Made by a program: the position numbers and the translations under genes. Positions 1-9,182 of a DNA stretch of 64,000 nucleotides are shown piece after piece. The notes beneath the pieces are model-generated. The model made no database searches and was not told the DNA's origin. It was given only the letters and a program-made list of their open reading frames with translations. Position 1 is the stretch's first letter, and each line of letters opens with the position of its first letter. The stretch is from Pseudogemmobacter bohemicus (GTDB lineage Bacteria; Pseudomonadota; Alphaproteobacteria; Rhodobacterales; Rhodobacteraceae), in assembly GCF_003290025.1 (NCBI RefSeq), contig NZ_QNHG01000002.1, positions 508,941 through 572,940 of the forward strand, written 5' to 3'.

Positions 1-14
1 CTCGCGGTCTTGCG

Positions 15-926
15 TCAGAGGCGCATCCCCGCCCCGGCGCGGCCGCCCTCCTGCGCGCGGGCAGGGGTGACGCCGAAGGTGCGCTTGAAGGCGGTCGAGA
101 AATTCGCCGGGCTGGAATAGCCGGCGATAAAGGCGGCCTGGGCCACATTGGCGCTGCCCCGGCTCAGCGCGGCAAAGGCCGCCTCCAGCCGCTGCGCGCG
201 GATGAATTCGCCCGGGCTGCAATCGAGCTGCCGCCGGCAGAGCCGTTGCAAACTGCGCAGCCCGAGGCCGCAGGCGCGGGCCAGCGTCTCGGGACCCAGA
301 TCGGGATCGCCCAGATGGCCGGCAATATAGCCCGCCAGCACCGCGATTTTCGGATCCGGCCGCGCGCCCTCGGCCGGGCGCGGCGCGGCCAGTGCGGGCT
401 CCGCCGCCTCCAGCGCGGCGCGGTACAGCTCGATCCCGCGCGACATCAGCACCAGATTGCCATGGCCGGGCCGATGCGCGTAATAGCTGCCGCCCCGGTG
501 GTCATCGGCGATTGCCTGGGCCAGCGCCAGCATGGCCGCATCGGGGCGCCATTGCCGCCAGGAGATGCCGCCCGAGGGGCTGTGCCGCATCTCCGCCCCC
601 ATGCCGTTGACCTCACCCGCATGATCCAGCCAGTCGGGATCGGTGGTGATCGCCAGCTTGATCAGCGGCTGGCCATAGCTTTCCAGATATTGCAGTTCTG
701 CCTCGACCCCGATCCGCAGCAGAAGCGCCCTGGGGCCGGGATCGCCGGGGATCACAGTCGAGAGCAGGAACTCGGTCTCATTGACGCGAAAGCGCTGATG
801 GCCGTTCAGCATCAGAAGCAGCATCTGTTTGGGCGTGATCCTGGCCGGGCCAGGGTCTTCGACCCCGTTCACCGTTTCATGCATGACGCCGATCCTCAGA
901 TTGCCAGGATAGCGAAACACCGTCAT
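15..926 (-). CDS. AraC-family transcriptional regulator of the siderophore receptor operon
   Basis: This encodes a 303-residue regulator whose last ~100 residues form the double helix-turn-helix AraC domain (LARACGLGLRSLQRL, then GYSSPANFSTAFKRTFGVTP). The N-terminal ~190 residues are a ligand or effector domain without a motif I recognise. The frame stays open further upstream, but I chose the ATG at 926 because GGAGGA lies just before it and longer versions would run into the divergent receptor gene. It faces a TonB-dependent siderophore receptor across a ~190 bp gap. That is the usual arrangement for PchR-like activators that sense a ferri-siderophore. Activation of the receptor and esterase genes is inferred from position only. 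Confidence 0.88.
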   Translation of the reverse strand: MTVFRYPGNLRIGVMHETVNGVEDPGPARITPKQMLLLMLNGHQRFRVNETEFLLSTVIPGDPGPRALLLRIGVEAELQYLESYGQPLIKLAITTDPDWLDHAGEVNGMGAEMRHSPSGGISWRQWRPDAAMLALAQAIADDHRGGSYYAHRPGHGNLVLMSRGIELYRAALEAAEPALAAPRPAEGARPDPKIAVLAGYIAGHLGDPDLGPETLARACGLGLRSLQRLCRRQLDCSPGEFIRAQRLEAAFAALSRGSANVAQAAFIAGYSSPANFSTAFKRTFGVTPARAQEGGRAGAGMRL

Positions 927-1021
927 CTCTGTCCTCCGCGTCTGGCCGCGCCGCCATCCTGGCGCCCCGCCAAACAAGATTGTCGCCCGGTCAAAGCTCT
1001 GCCGCATGGAGCAGTGGCCCC

Positions 1022-1056
1022 GAGTTCTATAATAATCGTGTAAAATACTCAACAAC
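1022..1056 (+). promoter_or_regulatory. Probable promoter/control region of the TonB receptor
   Basis: This AT-rich island sits in an otherwise GC-rich divergent gap. It contains an exact TATAAT at 1028-1033 and an inverted GAGT/ACTC pair at its edges. No good -35 hexamer is visible, which would fit an AraC-activated promoter. The assignment is tentative. Confidence 0.35.
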
Positions 1057-1115
1057 TCTCCCCTCCGGCAAAACGGGGGCGGAGAAGATGTGCCGAAGGA
1101 CGAAAGGGACAGTTC

Positions 1116-3227
1116 ATGGCAGGCGGCAAGATGCTTCACCGCGCAATGGGAATTCTGCTGACGACCAGCGCACTGACCGTGCTGGCGCCGGTTGCGCAGG
1201 GGCAAACCACGGAAAATCTCGGGACGGTGGTGCTGGAGGCGACGGGCGGCTATGCGGCCGGAAAATCGCGCGCGGGCACCAAGACCGAGACGCCGCTTGA
1301 GGAAACGCCGGCCTCGGTCTCGGTGGTGACCGAAGAGCAGATCGCAGATCAGTCGTCGAAATCGGTGGCCCAGGCGCTGCGCTATACGGCGGGCGTCACT
1401 GCGGAATATCGCGGCGCCTCGAATATCAGTGACGAGGTCTATATGCGCGGCTTCGGCTATGTGCCGCGATATGTGGACGGGCTGTCCTTTGGCGGTTCGG
1501 GGCAGCAGATCGACACCTGGCTTCTGGAAAGCGTGACGGCGGTGAAAGGGCCGGCCTCGCTGCTTTACGGCCAGGCCAATCCGGGCGGGCTGATCGACAG
1601 CACCACCCGCAAGGCGAATGGCAGCACGATCAACCGGATCGGCTTCTCGACCGGATCCGGATCACGGGCCGAAGCGCGGTTCGACTTTGCGCGGCCGGTC
1701 GAGGGCACCGACTTTTCCTGGCGGCTGGTGGGGATCGCCGCCCAGGCCGATACCCAGGAAGAGGGGCTGCAGACCCGGCGCCTGTCGCTGGCGCCCTCGT
1801 TCCGCTGGACGCCGACCGATGCCACCTCGCTGACTGTCTTCGGCATGTATCAGCGCGAGCCCGATGCCGGTTACCGCAATTTCCGTGAATATGCCGGGAC
1901 GGTGGCACCGACCGCCTATGGCTTCATCCCCGCCGATTTCCTCGTTGGCGACCCGGATTTCGAACTCTCAAGCCGCACCTCTTATGCGCTTGGATTCGAG
2001 CTGGAACACAAGATCTCGCCCAATCTGACCCTGCGCAGCAAGGGCCGCGTCTCAAGCGGGGAATGGACGCAGCGCACCCTGGTCTGGGGCGCGCTGGCGG
2101 CGGATGGCCGCACGATCTCGCGCACGGTGACCGAGAGCTGGTCGGATACGCGCCAGGCCTCGCTTGACACCCAGGCCGAGCTGAAATTCACCACCGGCGC
2201 GGCAGAGCATCTGCTGCTTGCGGGCTTTGATATCCAGTATACGCGCGGTCATTCGACCAGCAGCTATGGCGCCGCAGTGGCCCCGATCGACTGGACTGAT
2301 CCCAGTTCCGGCGCGATCGGCACCATCGGTGCCCCGCGCGGCACCAGCGACACCCTCAGCCGGGTGCGCCAGCAGGGCCTTTACCTCCAGGACCAGATCA
2401 CCTGGGGCGGGCTGCATGTCCAGGCCGGGCTGCGCTATGACTGGGCCGAAAACAGCGCGGTCAACAATCTGGCCGGCGCCACCACCAGTTTCGATGCCGA
2501 AGCGCTGTCCGGTCGCCTTGGTGCGCTATACGAATGGGGCAATGGTTTCGCCACCTATGCCAGCTATTCTACCTCGTTCGAGCCGGTGACCCAGGTGCCG
2601 CTGGCCGGCGAGGATGCGTTCAAACCGACCGAGGGCGAACAGGTCGAGATCGGCCTGAAATGGGTCAACAGCGATGAGACGCTTTCGGTGACTGCGGCGC
2701 TTTACGATCTGCGCCAGCTTAATGTGCTGAAAGCGGTGCCGGGCACCTCGCCCAGCCGTTTCGAGCAGGTCGGCGAGGTCCGCAGCCGGGGGTTCGAGCT
2801 TGAGGCCCAGGGCCGCGTCAGCGACGCTTTCTCGCTGATCGGTGCCTATTCCTATAATGACTCGCGCATCCATAAATCCACCAATGCCAGCGAGATCGGG
2901 CTGCGCAATGACCGGGTTCCGGTGCATCAGGCCTCGCTCTGGGGCAAGTATGAATTCGACAATGGCTGGGATCTGGCGCTTGGCCTGCGCTATATCGGCA
3001 AGAGCTATGACCGCACCAATTCCTGGAATGCGCCCGGCGTGACGCTGATCGACCTGGCGGTGGGCTATGATGTCGGGCAGCTGGACAGCCGTTACGAGGG
3101 GCTGAGGGCGCAGCTGAACGTCTCGAACCTGGCGGATGAGTTCTATGCCGCCTCCTGCGCCGGTCGTTATGCCTGTTTCGTCGGCAACGAGCGGGTGGTG
3201 ACGCTGGGCCTTGATTACCAATGGTAA
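1116..3227 (+). CDS. TonB-dependent siderophore receptor
   Basis: This is a 703-residue outer-membrane receptor that imports a ferric siderophore using TonB energy. A signal peptide (about residues 1-29, ending PVAQGQ) is followed by a plug domain containing ETPASVSVVTEEQI and VKGPASLLYGQANPGGLI. The beta-barrel ends with the typical aromatic C-terminus (VVTLGLDYQW). The length is usual for the FhuA/FpvA-type family (TonB-siderophor class). The stop overlaps the start of the next gene, an esterase of the enterobactin-esterase type, so the two are probably cotranscribed. The likely ligand is a catecholate ester siderophore, inferred from that esterase. No FecR-interacting N-terminal extension is visible. 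Confidence 0.93.
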   Translation: MAGGKMLHRAMGILLTTSALTVLAPVAQGQTTENLGTVVLEATGGYAAGKSRAGTKTETPLEETPASVSVVTEEQIADQSSKSVAQALRYTAGVTAEYRGASNISDEVYMRGFGYVPRYVDGLSFGGSGQQIDTWLLESVTAVKGPASLLYGQANPGGLIDSTTRKANGSTINRIGFSTGSGSRAEARFDFARPVEGTDFSWRLVGIAAQADTQEEGLQTRRLSLAPSFRWTPTDATSLTVFGMYQREPDAGYRNFREYAGTVAPTAYGFIPADFLVGDPDFELSSRTSYALGFELEHKISPNLTLRSKGRVSSGEWTQRTLVWGALAADGRTISRTVTESWSDTRQASLDTQAELKFTTGAAEHLLLAGFDIQYTRGHSTSSYGAAVAPIDWTDPSSGAIGTIGAPRGTSDTLSRVRQQGLYLQDQITWGGLHVQAGLRYDWAENSAVNNLAGATTSFDAEALSGRLGALYEWGNGFATYASYSTSFEPVTQVPLAGEDAFKPTEGEQVEIGLKWVNSDETLSVTAALYDLRQLNVLKAVPGTSPSRFEQVGEVRSRGFELEAQGRVSDAFSLIGAYSYNDSRIHKSTNASEIGLRNDRVPVHQASLWGKYEFDNGWDLALGLRYIGKSYDRTNSWNAPGVTLIDLAVGYDVGQLDSRYEGLRAQLNVSNLADEFYAASCAGRYACFVGNERVVTLGLDYQW

Positions 3228-4828
3228 GCTGCGGGGTCAGAATGGGGCGGGGCCTGCTTGCCTCGTTCCTTATCGCCGTCACTGTCTTCGGCCCGGGAAA
3301 CACCCGGGCTGAAGACCTGTCCGGGCCGCTGCTGGAAACCGGAATTCCGGTGACCGCGCCGCTGGCGGGGGGGGCGGGCGTTTACCGTATCACCGCCAGC
3401 CCGGGCGATTATATCGCGGGCGAGATCCAGGGCAGTGGCGCCGCCCTGACCGCCGATCTTCTGTTCCCCGATGGCAGCCATTTCCGCCGCATCGCCGAGG
3501 CGGCGACCGGCAGGACGCGGTTTCAGATCGTCTCGGAAAGCGAGGGGCTTTTGCTGCGGATCAGCGGCAGCGGCACTGCCCGGGTGCAGATCGACGCCCG
3601 CGTGACGCCGGCGGACCAACAGCCGGCGCCTGCCGCCTATCTCAGCCCCCGCATCGAAGCGCTGGCCGATCATCTGGCCGCCGGAGGCTCTGCCGAGGCC
3701 TTCTGGCAGGAGGTCGCGGCCCAGGGCACGCCGCTGGTCGAGACCATTGACGGGCAGAGCGTGATGACCTTTCTTTGGCGCGGCGCCTCGCGCAATGTGC
3801 GGCTGCTGGGCGGGCCTGCCAATGACCATATCTGGCTTGCGCGTCTGGCGGAAAGCGATGTCTGGTTCGCCAGTTTCAAAGTGCCCCCGGCCACCCGCCT
3901 CGCCTATCAGCTGGCGCCGGATGTACCCGATATTCCCGGCACGCCCCGCACCCGGCGCGGCGCGCTGCTGGCGACGGCGCAGGTCGATCCGCTGAACCTG
4001 AACCCGGCGCCCGGCAATGCACCGGACCGTTTCGCGCTGGAATCGACCATTGCCCTTGCGGCCGCGCCCGAGCAGCCCGGGACGCCCCCGGCCCCGGATG
4101 CCGATCCGCTGATCACCAGCTTTACCTTTGCAAGCACGCAGCTGGGGAACAGCCGCGAGATCACCATCAGCCATCCGCGCGGGCTGGACCCCTCCGACCC
4201 GCAGGCGGTGCTTTTGTTCCTTTTTGACGGTGAAAAGGCGCTGAGCGAGATACAGGCGCCGCAGATGCTGGAGACGCTGACCCGCGAGGGGCGGTTGCCG
4301 CCGGTGGTGGCGGTGCTGATCCCCTCGATCGACACCGAAACCCGCTCGCGCGAATTGCCGGGGAATGACGCTTTCGCCGATGCCCTGGCACGCGAGCTCT
4401 TGCCCGAAGTGCTGACCCGCACCGGTCTGCGCCACGACCCCGCCCGCACCGTGCTGGCCGGAGCCAGCTATGGCGGCCTTGCCTCGGCCTGGGTGGCGAT
4501 GCGCCATCCCGAGGCTTTCGGCAATGTCCTTTCAATGTCGGGCTCGTTCTGGTGGGCGCCCGAAGGCGCAGATACCGACGGCACGCCCTTTGTGGCGGCC
4601 AGGATCGCCGCTGCCCCGCCGCTGCCGCTGCGGTTCTTCCTGTCGGCCGGGACATTCGAGACCGGGCGCGAGGCGACTGCCGGCATCCTGGAGACTTCTC
4701 GCATCTTGCGCGACACTTTGCGGATGAAGGGGAATACCGCGCTTTGGCGCGAATATGCCGGCGGCCATGATTATGTGATCTGGCGCGGCGCGCTGGCCGA
4801 TGGGCTGATCGCGCTGTTCGGGCAATAG
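3221..4828 (+). CDS. Exported enterochelin-esterase-like alpha/beta hydrolase
   Basis: This 535-residue protein has an N-terminal hydrophobic signal (MGRGLLASFLIAVTVFGPG, cleavage near TRAED), a Fes-like N-terminal beta domain and a C-terminal esterase-D-type alpha/beta hydrolase. The nucleophile motif is GASYGG with Ser near residue 416; a GGHDY motif near residue 515 probably supplies the catalytic His. The family hydrolyses ester siderophores such as enterobactin to release iron. The export signal suggests periplasmic action, like PfeE or IroE, rather than the cytoplasmic Fes. The gene overlaps the receptor stop by 7 bases. An internal ATG at 3242 would remove the overlap and leave a tidier signal peptide, so it may be the true start. 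Confidence 0.88.
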   Translation: MVSCGVRMGRGLLASFLIAVTVFGPGNTRAEDLSGPLLETGIPVTAPLAGGAGVYRITASPGDYIAGEIQGSGAALTADLLFPDGSHFRRIAEAATGRTRFQIVSESEGLLLRISGSGTARVQIDARVTPADQQPAPAAYLSPRIEALADHLAAGGSAEAFWQEVAAQGTPLVETIDGQSVMTFLWRGASRNVRLLGGPANDHIWLARLAESDVWFASFKVPPATRLAYQLAPDVPDIPGTPRTRRGALLATAQVDPLNLNPAPGNAPDRFALESTIALAAAPEQPGTPPAPDADPLITSFTFASTQLGNSREITISHPRGLDPSDPQAVLLFLFDGEKALSEIQAPQMLETLTREGRLPPVVAVLIPSIDTETRSRELPGNDAFADALARELLPEVLTRTGLRHDPARTVLAGASYGGLASAWVAMRHPEAFGNVLSMSGSFWWAPEGADTDGTPFVAARIAAAPPLPLRFFLSAGTFETGREATAGILETSRILRDTLRMKGNTALWREYAGGHDYVIWRGALADGLIALFGQ

Positions 4829-4835
4829 CGGCGCT

Positions 4836-5621
4836 TTATGCCGGCCCCCGGGCGGGCCGGTAATCCACCGCCTGTTCGGATCGCAACGCCACTGGCACCA
4901 GATCCGCCGCGGCCAGATCGACGATCAGCAGGGCCTCTCCTCTCGCGCCGGCACTGGCCAGCGGCTGACCGTCCGGCCCGGCAATCACCGACAGGCCGCC
5001 AAAGGTCAGATCCCCCTCGGGGCCGACAAGATTGGCATAGGCGACAGTGCAATTCCCTTCAGAGGCGCGGGCCGGCACCAGGATGCGCTGCACATGTTCG
5101 AACCCGGCCGGATTGGCGGTTGGAACAAGGATCAGCCCGACGCCCGCGCGCGCCAGCGCCCCGGCATGCTGTGGGAATTCAACATCATAGCAGATCAGCA
5201 TCGCCAGCCGCCGCCCCTCAAGGCTGAAGACCGGACAAAGCGTGTCACCGGGAAGAAACGAGCTCCGCTCCATCGGGCCGAAGAGCTGGATCTTGCGATA
5301 ATGCGCCAGCACAGCGCCATCGGGGCCGATGGTGGTGGCCGCATTATAGACCCTGTCACCGTCGCGCTCGGCCCAGCCGAAACAGAGACCGCAGCCCTGC
5401 CTGGCCGCCTCTGCGCGAAGCCTGGTGACCCAGTCTCCGTCCAGTGGCTGCGCGAGGCTTTGATGCAGATCGGGGCGGTTATAGCCCGGCAGGATCAGCT
5501 CTGGCACCAGCAAAAGCCGTGCCCCCGCCGCCGCAGCCGCCCGCAGCTGCGTACAAATCGCCGAAAAAACCGCCTCAATGTTTCCATTGCCAGGCGTCGC
5601 CTGCCAGAGTGCCAGCTTCAT
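4836..5621 (-). CDS. davA: 5-aminopentanamidase (delta-aminovaleramidase), nitrilase superfamily
   Basis: This 261-residue carbon-nitrogen hydrolase has the full catalytic triad of the family: Glu41 (VPELILPGY), Lys110 (YRKIQLFG) and Cys144 (LICYDVEFP). The surrounding text, such as ERSSFLPGD, LVPTAN and VYNAATTIGPDG, closely resembles Pseudomonas DavA. That enzyme hydrolyses 5-aminovaleramide to 5-aminovalerate and ammonia. The gene is divergent from a very clear lysine 2-monooxygenase gene, which makes the product of one the substrate of the other. The length matches the family (about 264 residues). The enzyme is cytoplasmic. A generic amidase role is the only realistic alternative. Confidence 0.88.
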   Translation of the reverse strand: MKLALWQATPGNGNIEAVFSAICTQLRAAAAAGARLLLVPELILPGYNRPDLHQSLAQPLDGDWVTRLRAEAARQGCGLCFGWAERDGDRVYNAATTIGPDGAVLAHYRKIQLFGPMERSSFLPGDTLCPVFSLEGRRLAMLICYDVEFPQHAGALARAGVGLILVPTANPAGFEHVQRILVPARASEGNCTVAYANLVGPEGDLTFGGLSVIAGPDGQPLASAGARGEALLIVDLAAADLVPVALRSEQAVDYRPARGPA

Positions 5622-5706
5622 CCGGGGCCTCCTGCCCGTTACTCTCGCCCAAGCCTGCCCCAGTTTGCTACACTCTGCAAATCATCAGCCAGAAAACCCG
5701 GTGACC

Positions 5707-7374
5707 ATGACCTCTGACAAGCCTGTAACCGCCTTTGGCCCGGATTTCCCCTTCGCCTATGATGACTGGCTGACCCATCCGGCCGGGCTGGGTGCCATCC
5801 CGGCGGCGCGGCTTGGCGAGAAGGTCGCTGTGATCGGGGCAGGGGCCGCGGGCATCATCGCGGGCTATGAGCTGATGAAGCTGGGCCTGCACCCCGAGAT
5901 CTACGAATCCGGCAAATTCGGCGGCCGGTTGCGGTCAGAGCTGTTCGAGGGCACCGATGATGTCATCGCCGAGCTGGGCGGCATGCGGTTCCCGGTCTCG
6001 TCGCGCGCCTTTTACCATTATGTCGATCTGCTGGGCGTCGAAAGCCGCCCCTTTCCGAACCCGCTGACCGAGGCCGCCGGCTCGACGGTGATTGATATCG
6101 AGGGCGAGACGCATTTCGCCCGCAGCCTCGACGATCTGCCGCAGCTTTACCATGAGGTCGCCGCCGCCTACCGCGCCGCGCTTGAGGAACATGCCGATTT
6201 CCAGGCTCTGACCGAGGCGGTCCGCAACCGCGATGTGGTACGGCTCAAGGCGCTGTGGGATCCGCTGGTCGCGAAATGGGATGAGCGGACATTCTACGAT
6301 TTCGTCACATCGTCCAGCGCGTTCCAGGCGCTTGGCTTCCGCCATCGCGAGGTCTTCGGCCAGGTCGGGTTCGGCACCGGCGGCTGGGACAGCGATTTCC
6401 CCAATTCGATGCTTGAGATCCTGCGCGTCAACCTGCTCGAACTGGATGACCATCAGCGCTATATCGTGGGGGGTGTCGAGGGGGTGCTGCACCGGCTCTG
6501 GCAACAACCCGCGAACCCGGCGCATTGGCCCGGGGGCACCACGCTGGCCGGGCTGAATGGCGGCGCGACGCTGGGGCGGGCTGTGCGGATCGCGCGCGGC
6601 GCCGGGGCTGGCTTCACCGTCACCGATCAATGGGGGGTGGCGCGCGAGTATCCGGCGGTTCTGGTCACCTGTCAGAGCCATTTGCTGACCACTTCGGTCG
6701 CGGTGGATGAGGCGCTGTTCGACCAGAAGCTCTGGATGGCGCTGGACCGCACCCGCTATATGCAGGCGGCAAAAACCTTTGTCATGGTTGACCGGCCCTT
6801 CTGGAAGGATGCGGGCCCCGACGGCCGCCCGCTTCTGTCGATGACGCTGACCGACCGCAACACGCGCGGCACCTATTTCTTCGACAATGGCTCCGACCGG
6901 CCGGCGGTGATCTGCCTGTCTTACAGCTGGATGACCGATGCGCTGAAAGTGCTGCCTTACGGGCCGGAAAAGCGGGTCGAACTGGCGCTTTCGGCGCTGG
7001 AGCGGATCTATCCCGGCGTCGATATCCGCAGCCATATCCGCGGCAATCCGATCTGCGTCAGCTGGGAGGCGGATGACAATTTCCTTGGCGCTTTCAAGGG
7101 CGCGCTTCCGGGGCATTACCGCTATAATCTGCGGATGTATGGCCATTTCATGCAGGCCGATATGCCGCAAGGCCAGCGCGGGATCTTCCTCGCGGGCGAT
7201 GGCATCAGCTGGACGCCGGCCTGGGTCGAGGGGGCGGTGCAGACGGCGCTGAACGCGGTCTGGGGGATTATGACCCATTTCGGTGGCAAATCGGACACCG
7301 CCAATCCCGGCCCGGGCGACCTTTGGGAGGTGCTTGGCCCGGTGGCGGCTGAAGAGCCACAGCGGCGGGGCTGA
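5707..7374 (+). CDS. davB: L-lysine 2-monooxygenase (FAD amine oxidase family)
   Basis: This 555-residue flavoprotein starts with MTSDKPVTAFGPDFPFAYDD and has the FAD-binding motif GAGAAG at residues 44-49. It carries diagnostic stretches of Pseudomonas DavB such as GGRLRSELF, ELGGMRFPVSS, FGTGGWDSDFPNSMLEI and GIFLAGDGISWTPAWVEGA. The enzyme oxidatively decarboxylates lysine to 5-aminovaleramide. Tryptophan and phenylalanine 2-monooxygenases are relatives, but the adjacent davA gene and the close wording favour lysine. The open frame extends back to 5578, which would overlap davA; the ATG at 5707 or the GTG at 5701 is more sensible. No davT or davD gene for later steps is present in the window. 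Confidence 0.92.
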   Translation: MTSDKPVTAFGPDFPFAYDDWLTHPAGLGAIPAARLGEKVAVIGAGAAGIIAGYELMKLGLHPEIYESGKFGGRLRSELFEGTDDVIAELGGMRFPVSSRAFYHYVDLLGVESRPFPNPLTEAAGSTVIDIEGETHFARSLDDLPQLYHEVAAAYRAALEEHADFQALTEAVRNRDVVRLKALWDPLVAKWDERTFYDFVTSSSAFQALGFRHREVFGQVGFGTGGWDSDFPNSMLEILRVNLLELDDHQRYIVGGVEGVLHRLWQQPANPAHWPGGTTLAGLNGGATLGRAVRIARGAGAGFTVTDQWGVAREYPAVLVTCQSHLLTTSVAVDEALFDQKLWMALDRTRYMQAAKTFVMVDRPFWKDAGPDGRPLLSMTLTDRNTRGTYFFDNGSDRPAVICLSYSWMTDALKVLPYGPEKRVELALSALERIYPGVDIRSHIRGNPICVSWEADDNFLGAFKGALPGHYRYNLRMYGHFMQADMPQGQRGIFLAGDGISWTPAWVEGAVQTALNAVWGIMTHFGGKSDTANPGPGDLWEVLGPVAAEEPQRRG

Positions 7375-7378
7375 GGGG

Positions 7379-8425
7379 TCAGGGCAAAGTCAGCTCGGCC
7401 TCGCCAAGCGGGGCGAGCAGTGCGGCGACCTCTTCCGCCGGCACCGCGCCCGGGGCGTGGCGCCAGACCGGGCGGCGATCCTTGTCGATCAGCTGGGCGC
7501 GGACGCCTTCGCCAAGATCGGTTGCCCCTGGATCGGCCGCGCGCCAGGTGAAACGGTATTCGTCGCGCAGGGCGGTCCGGATACCGGCCCCTGCCGGAAA
7601 GCCGCGCAAAAGCGCCAGCGATGCGGCCATCGACAAGGGCGAATTGCGCGCGATGGCCGCCGCCGCCTCATCCGCCCAGCCGGCGCCGGTCGCAAGCAAA
7701 GCGAGGCGGGCGGCTTCGGCATCCTGCCCCGACAGTGCCATGTCGATCTGATCCGCCTGGGCCGCAAGCGGGCTGTCAGAGGCGGGCAGGGCGGCCTCTG
7801 CAAGGATGCCGGGCGCCGCCCCGTCGCAAAGCGCCGCGATCAGCGCGGGCCATTCGGCCCCGGCGATCACATGATCGGCGAAACCGGCGTAAAGCGCATC
7901 ACCCGGCCCCATCCGCGTGGCGGTCAGCGCGAGAAAGGCGCCGAGATGCCCCGGCGCCCGCGACAACAGCAGGGTGCCGCCCACATCGGGGATCAGCCCG
8001 ATATTGCATTCGGGCATCGCCATCCGTGTCGAAAGGCCAATGATGCGCGCCCTGACATGGCAGCCAAGGCCGACACCGCCGCCCATGACAAAACCCTGCA
8101 TGAACGAGATGACCGGCTTCGGATAGTCTGCCAGCCGCGCATTCATCCGGTATTCATCGCGCCAGAAGCTGCGCCCCGCCTGCGCGTCTCCGGCCATGCC
8201 TGCGCGCCAGACGGCGGCCACATCGCCGCCAGCGCAGAAGGCGCGTGCCCCTGCGGCGTCGATCACGATCCGGGTGACGGCAGGGTCATCGGCCCAGGCG
8301 ATCAGGGCGGCGTCGATCACCTGCACCATCGCATGCGTCAGCGCGTTCAGCGCCTGCGGCCGGGTCAGCGTGATGCGGCCGGCACAACCCTCAATACGGC
8401 AATGGACATGGGGGCTGTCACTCAT
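7379..8425 (-). CDS. 3-hydroxyisobutyryl-CoA hydrolase-like crotonase-fold enzyme
   Basis: This 348-residue protein belongs to the ECH_2/HIBYL-CoA hydrolase group. The CoA oxyanion-hole segment is AFCAGGDV and the second is QGFVMGGGVGLGCHVR. The catalytic region reads MPECNIGLIPDVGG, as in 3-hydroxyisobutyryl-CoA hydrolases of valine breakdown; the length also fits them rather than plain enoyl-CoA hydratases (~260). The start at 8425 (MSDSPHVHC) begins the conserved domain; the frame upstream is open but unconserved. It is the last gene of the minus-strand BKACE operon, so its acyl-CoA substrate may be specific to that pathway rather than to valine. That role is inference. Confidence 0.82.
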   Translation of the reverse strand: MSDSPHVHCRIEGCAGRITLTRPQALNALTHAMVQVIDAALIAWADDPAVTRIVIDAAGARAFCAGGDVAAVWRAGMAGDAQAGRSFWRDEYRMNARLADYPKPVISFMQGFVMGGGVGLGCHVRARIIGLSTRMAMPECNIGLIPDVGGTLLLSRAPGHLGAFLALTATRMGPGDALYAGFADHVIAGAEWPALIAALCDGAAPGILAEAALPASDSPLAAQADQIDMALSGQDAEAARLALLATGAGWADEAAAAIARNSPLSMAASLALLRGFPAGAGIRTALRDEYRFTWRAADPGATDLGEGVRAQLIDKDRRPVWRHAPGAVPAEEVAALLAPLGEAELTLP

Positions 8426-8453
8426 CTTGCGGTCTTTCCAGGGTGGTTTTCCA

Positions 8454-9182
8454 TCAGGCACGGGACCAGGCGCCCTCGGGCACCAGCGAGAGAGGGTCGG
8501 CGGGGCGCTCACCCGGGGGCGGATCAAGCGCGGCCAGCGCCGTCACCTTTGCCGCCCATGCCTCAAGCAGCGCCGCTCGGTCTTCGGCGGAGATGCGGGG
8601 CACGCCATGGCTGACAAAGGGCGGCGCCACCTCGAAGCCCATATAGTCCAGCGCCAGCCGGCTGATCGGGCGCAGGATCGCGTCGATCGGGCCATAGACG
8701 CCATCGGGGGCGAAACGGGCCGGGGTGCCGCCGGTGGTGACGGAAAGCACCGCGCGGCGCCCGCGGAACAGGCCGGTGCCGAACCGGGCACCGTCGACAT
8801 AGGCAAAGCCGTAAGCCATCACCCGGTCGATCCAGCCTTTCAGGATGGCCGGCGGGCCGCCCCACCAGAGCGGGAATTGCAGGATCAGCAGATCCGCCGC
8901 CTCCAGCCGGGCCTGTTCGCGGGCGATCTCGGGGGCGAAGCCGGCATTCCGGCAGGCATTGGCCTGTTCGGACTGATAGTGAAACCGGTCGGGATCGGCG
9001 GCGGCGGTGAAATCATGCCAGCCCGCCGCCGGGTCAAACCCCTCGGCGCAAAGGTCGGACAACACGACCTGATGCCCCGCCGCCCGCAAAGCCGAAGCCG
9101 CGCGGGTGCTGAGCGCCTGGTTGAACGAGGCGGGTTCGGGATGGGCGGTGACGATCAGCACCGATTTGGCTGTGCCCCCCAT
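8454..9182 (-). CDS. NAD(P)H:quinone oxidoreductase, flavodoxin-like fold (NQO1/KefF family)
   Basis: This 242-residue protein starts with SVLIVTAHPEPASFNQAL, the phosphate-binding loop of the Flavodoxin_2 family. It also carries LILQFPLWWGGPPAILKGWIDRV, the FMN and NAD(P)H binding core, and SVTTGGTPARFAPDG. Such enzymes carry out two-electron reduction of quinones or other electrophiles. The start ATG overlaps the stop of the preceding BKACE gene as ATGA, so translation is probably coupled. In this operon it may detoxify or reduce an intermediate, but the substrate cannot be read from sequence. Confidence 0.85.
   Translation of the reverse strand: MGGTAKSVLIVTAHPEPASFNQALSTRAASALRAAGHQVVLSDLCAEGFDPAAGWHDFTAAADPDRFHYQSEQANACRNAGFAPEIAREQARLEAADLLILQFPLWWGGPPAILKGWIDRVMAYGFAYVDGARFGTGLFRGRRAVLSVTTGGTPARFAPDGVYGPIDAILRPISRLALDYMGFEVAPPFVSHGVPRISAEDRAALLEAWAAKVTALAALDPPPGERPADPLSLVPEGAWSRA

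Noticed and set aside
3215-4507. 430-codon minus-strand frame opposite the esterase gene
   Set aside because: It is a shadow frame; the esterase has a GASYGG nucleophile motif and a signal peptide.
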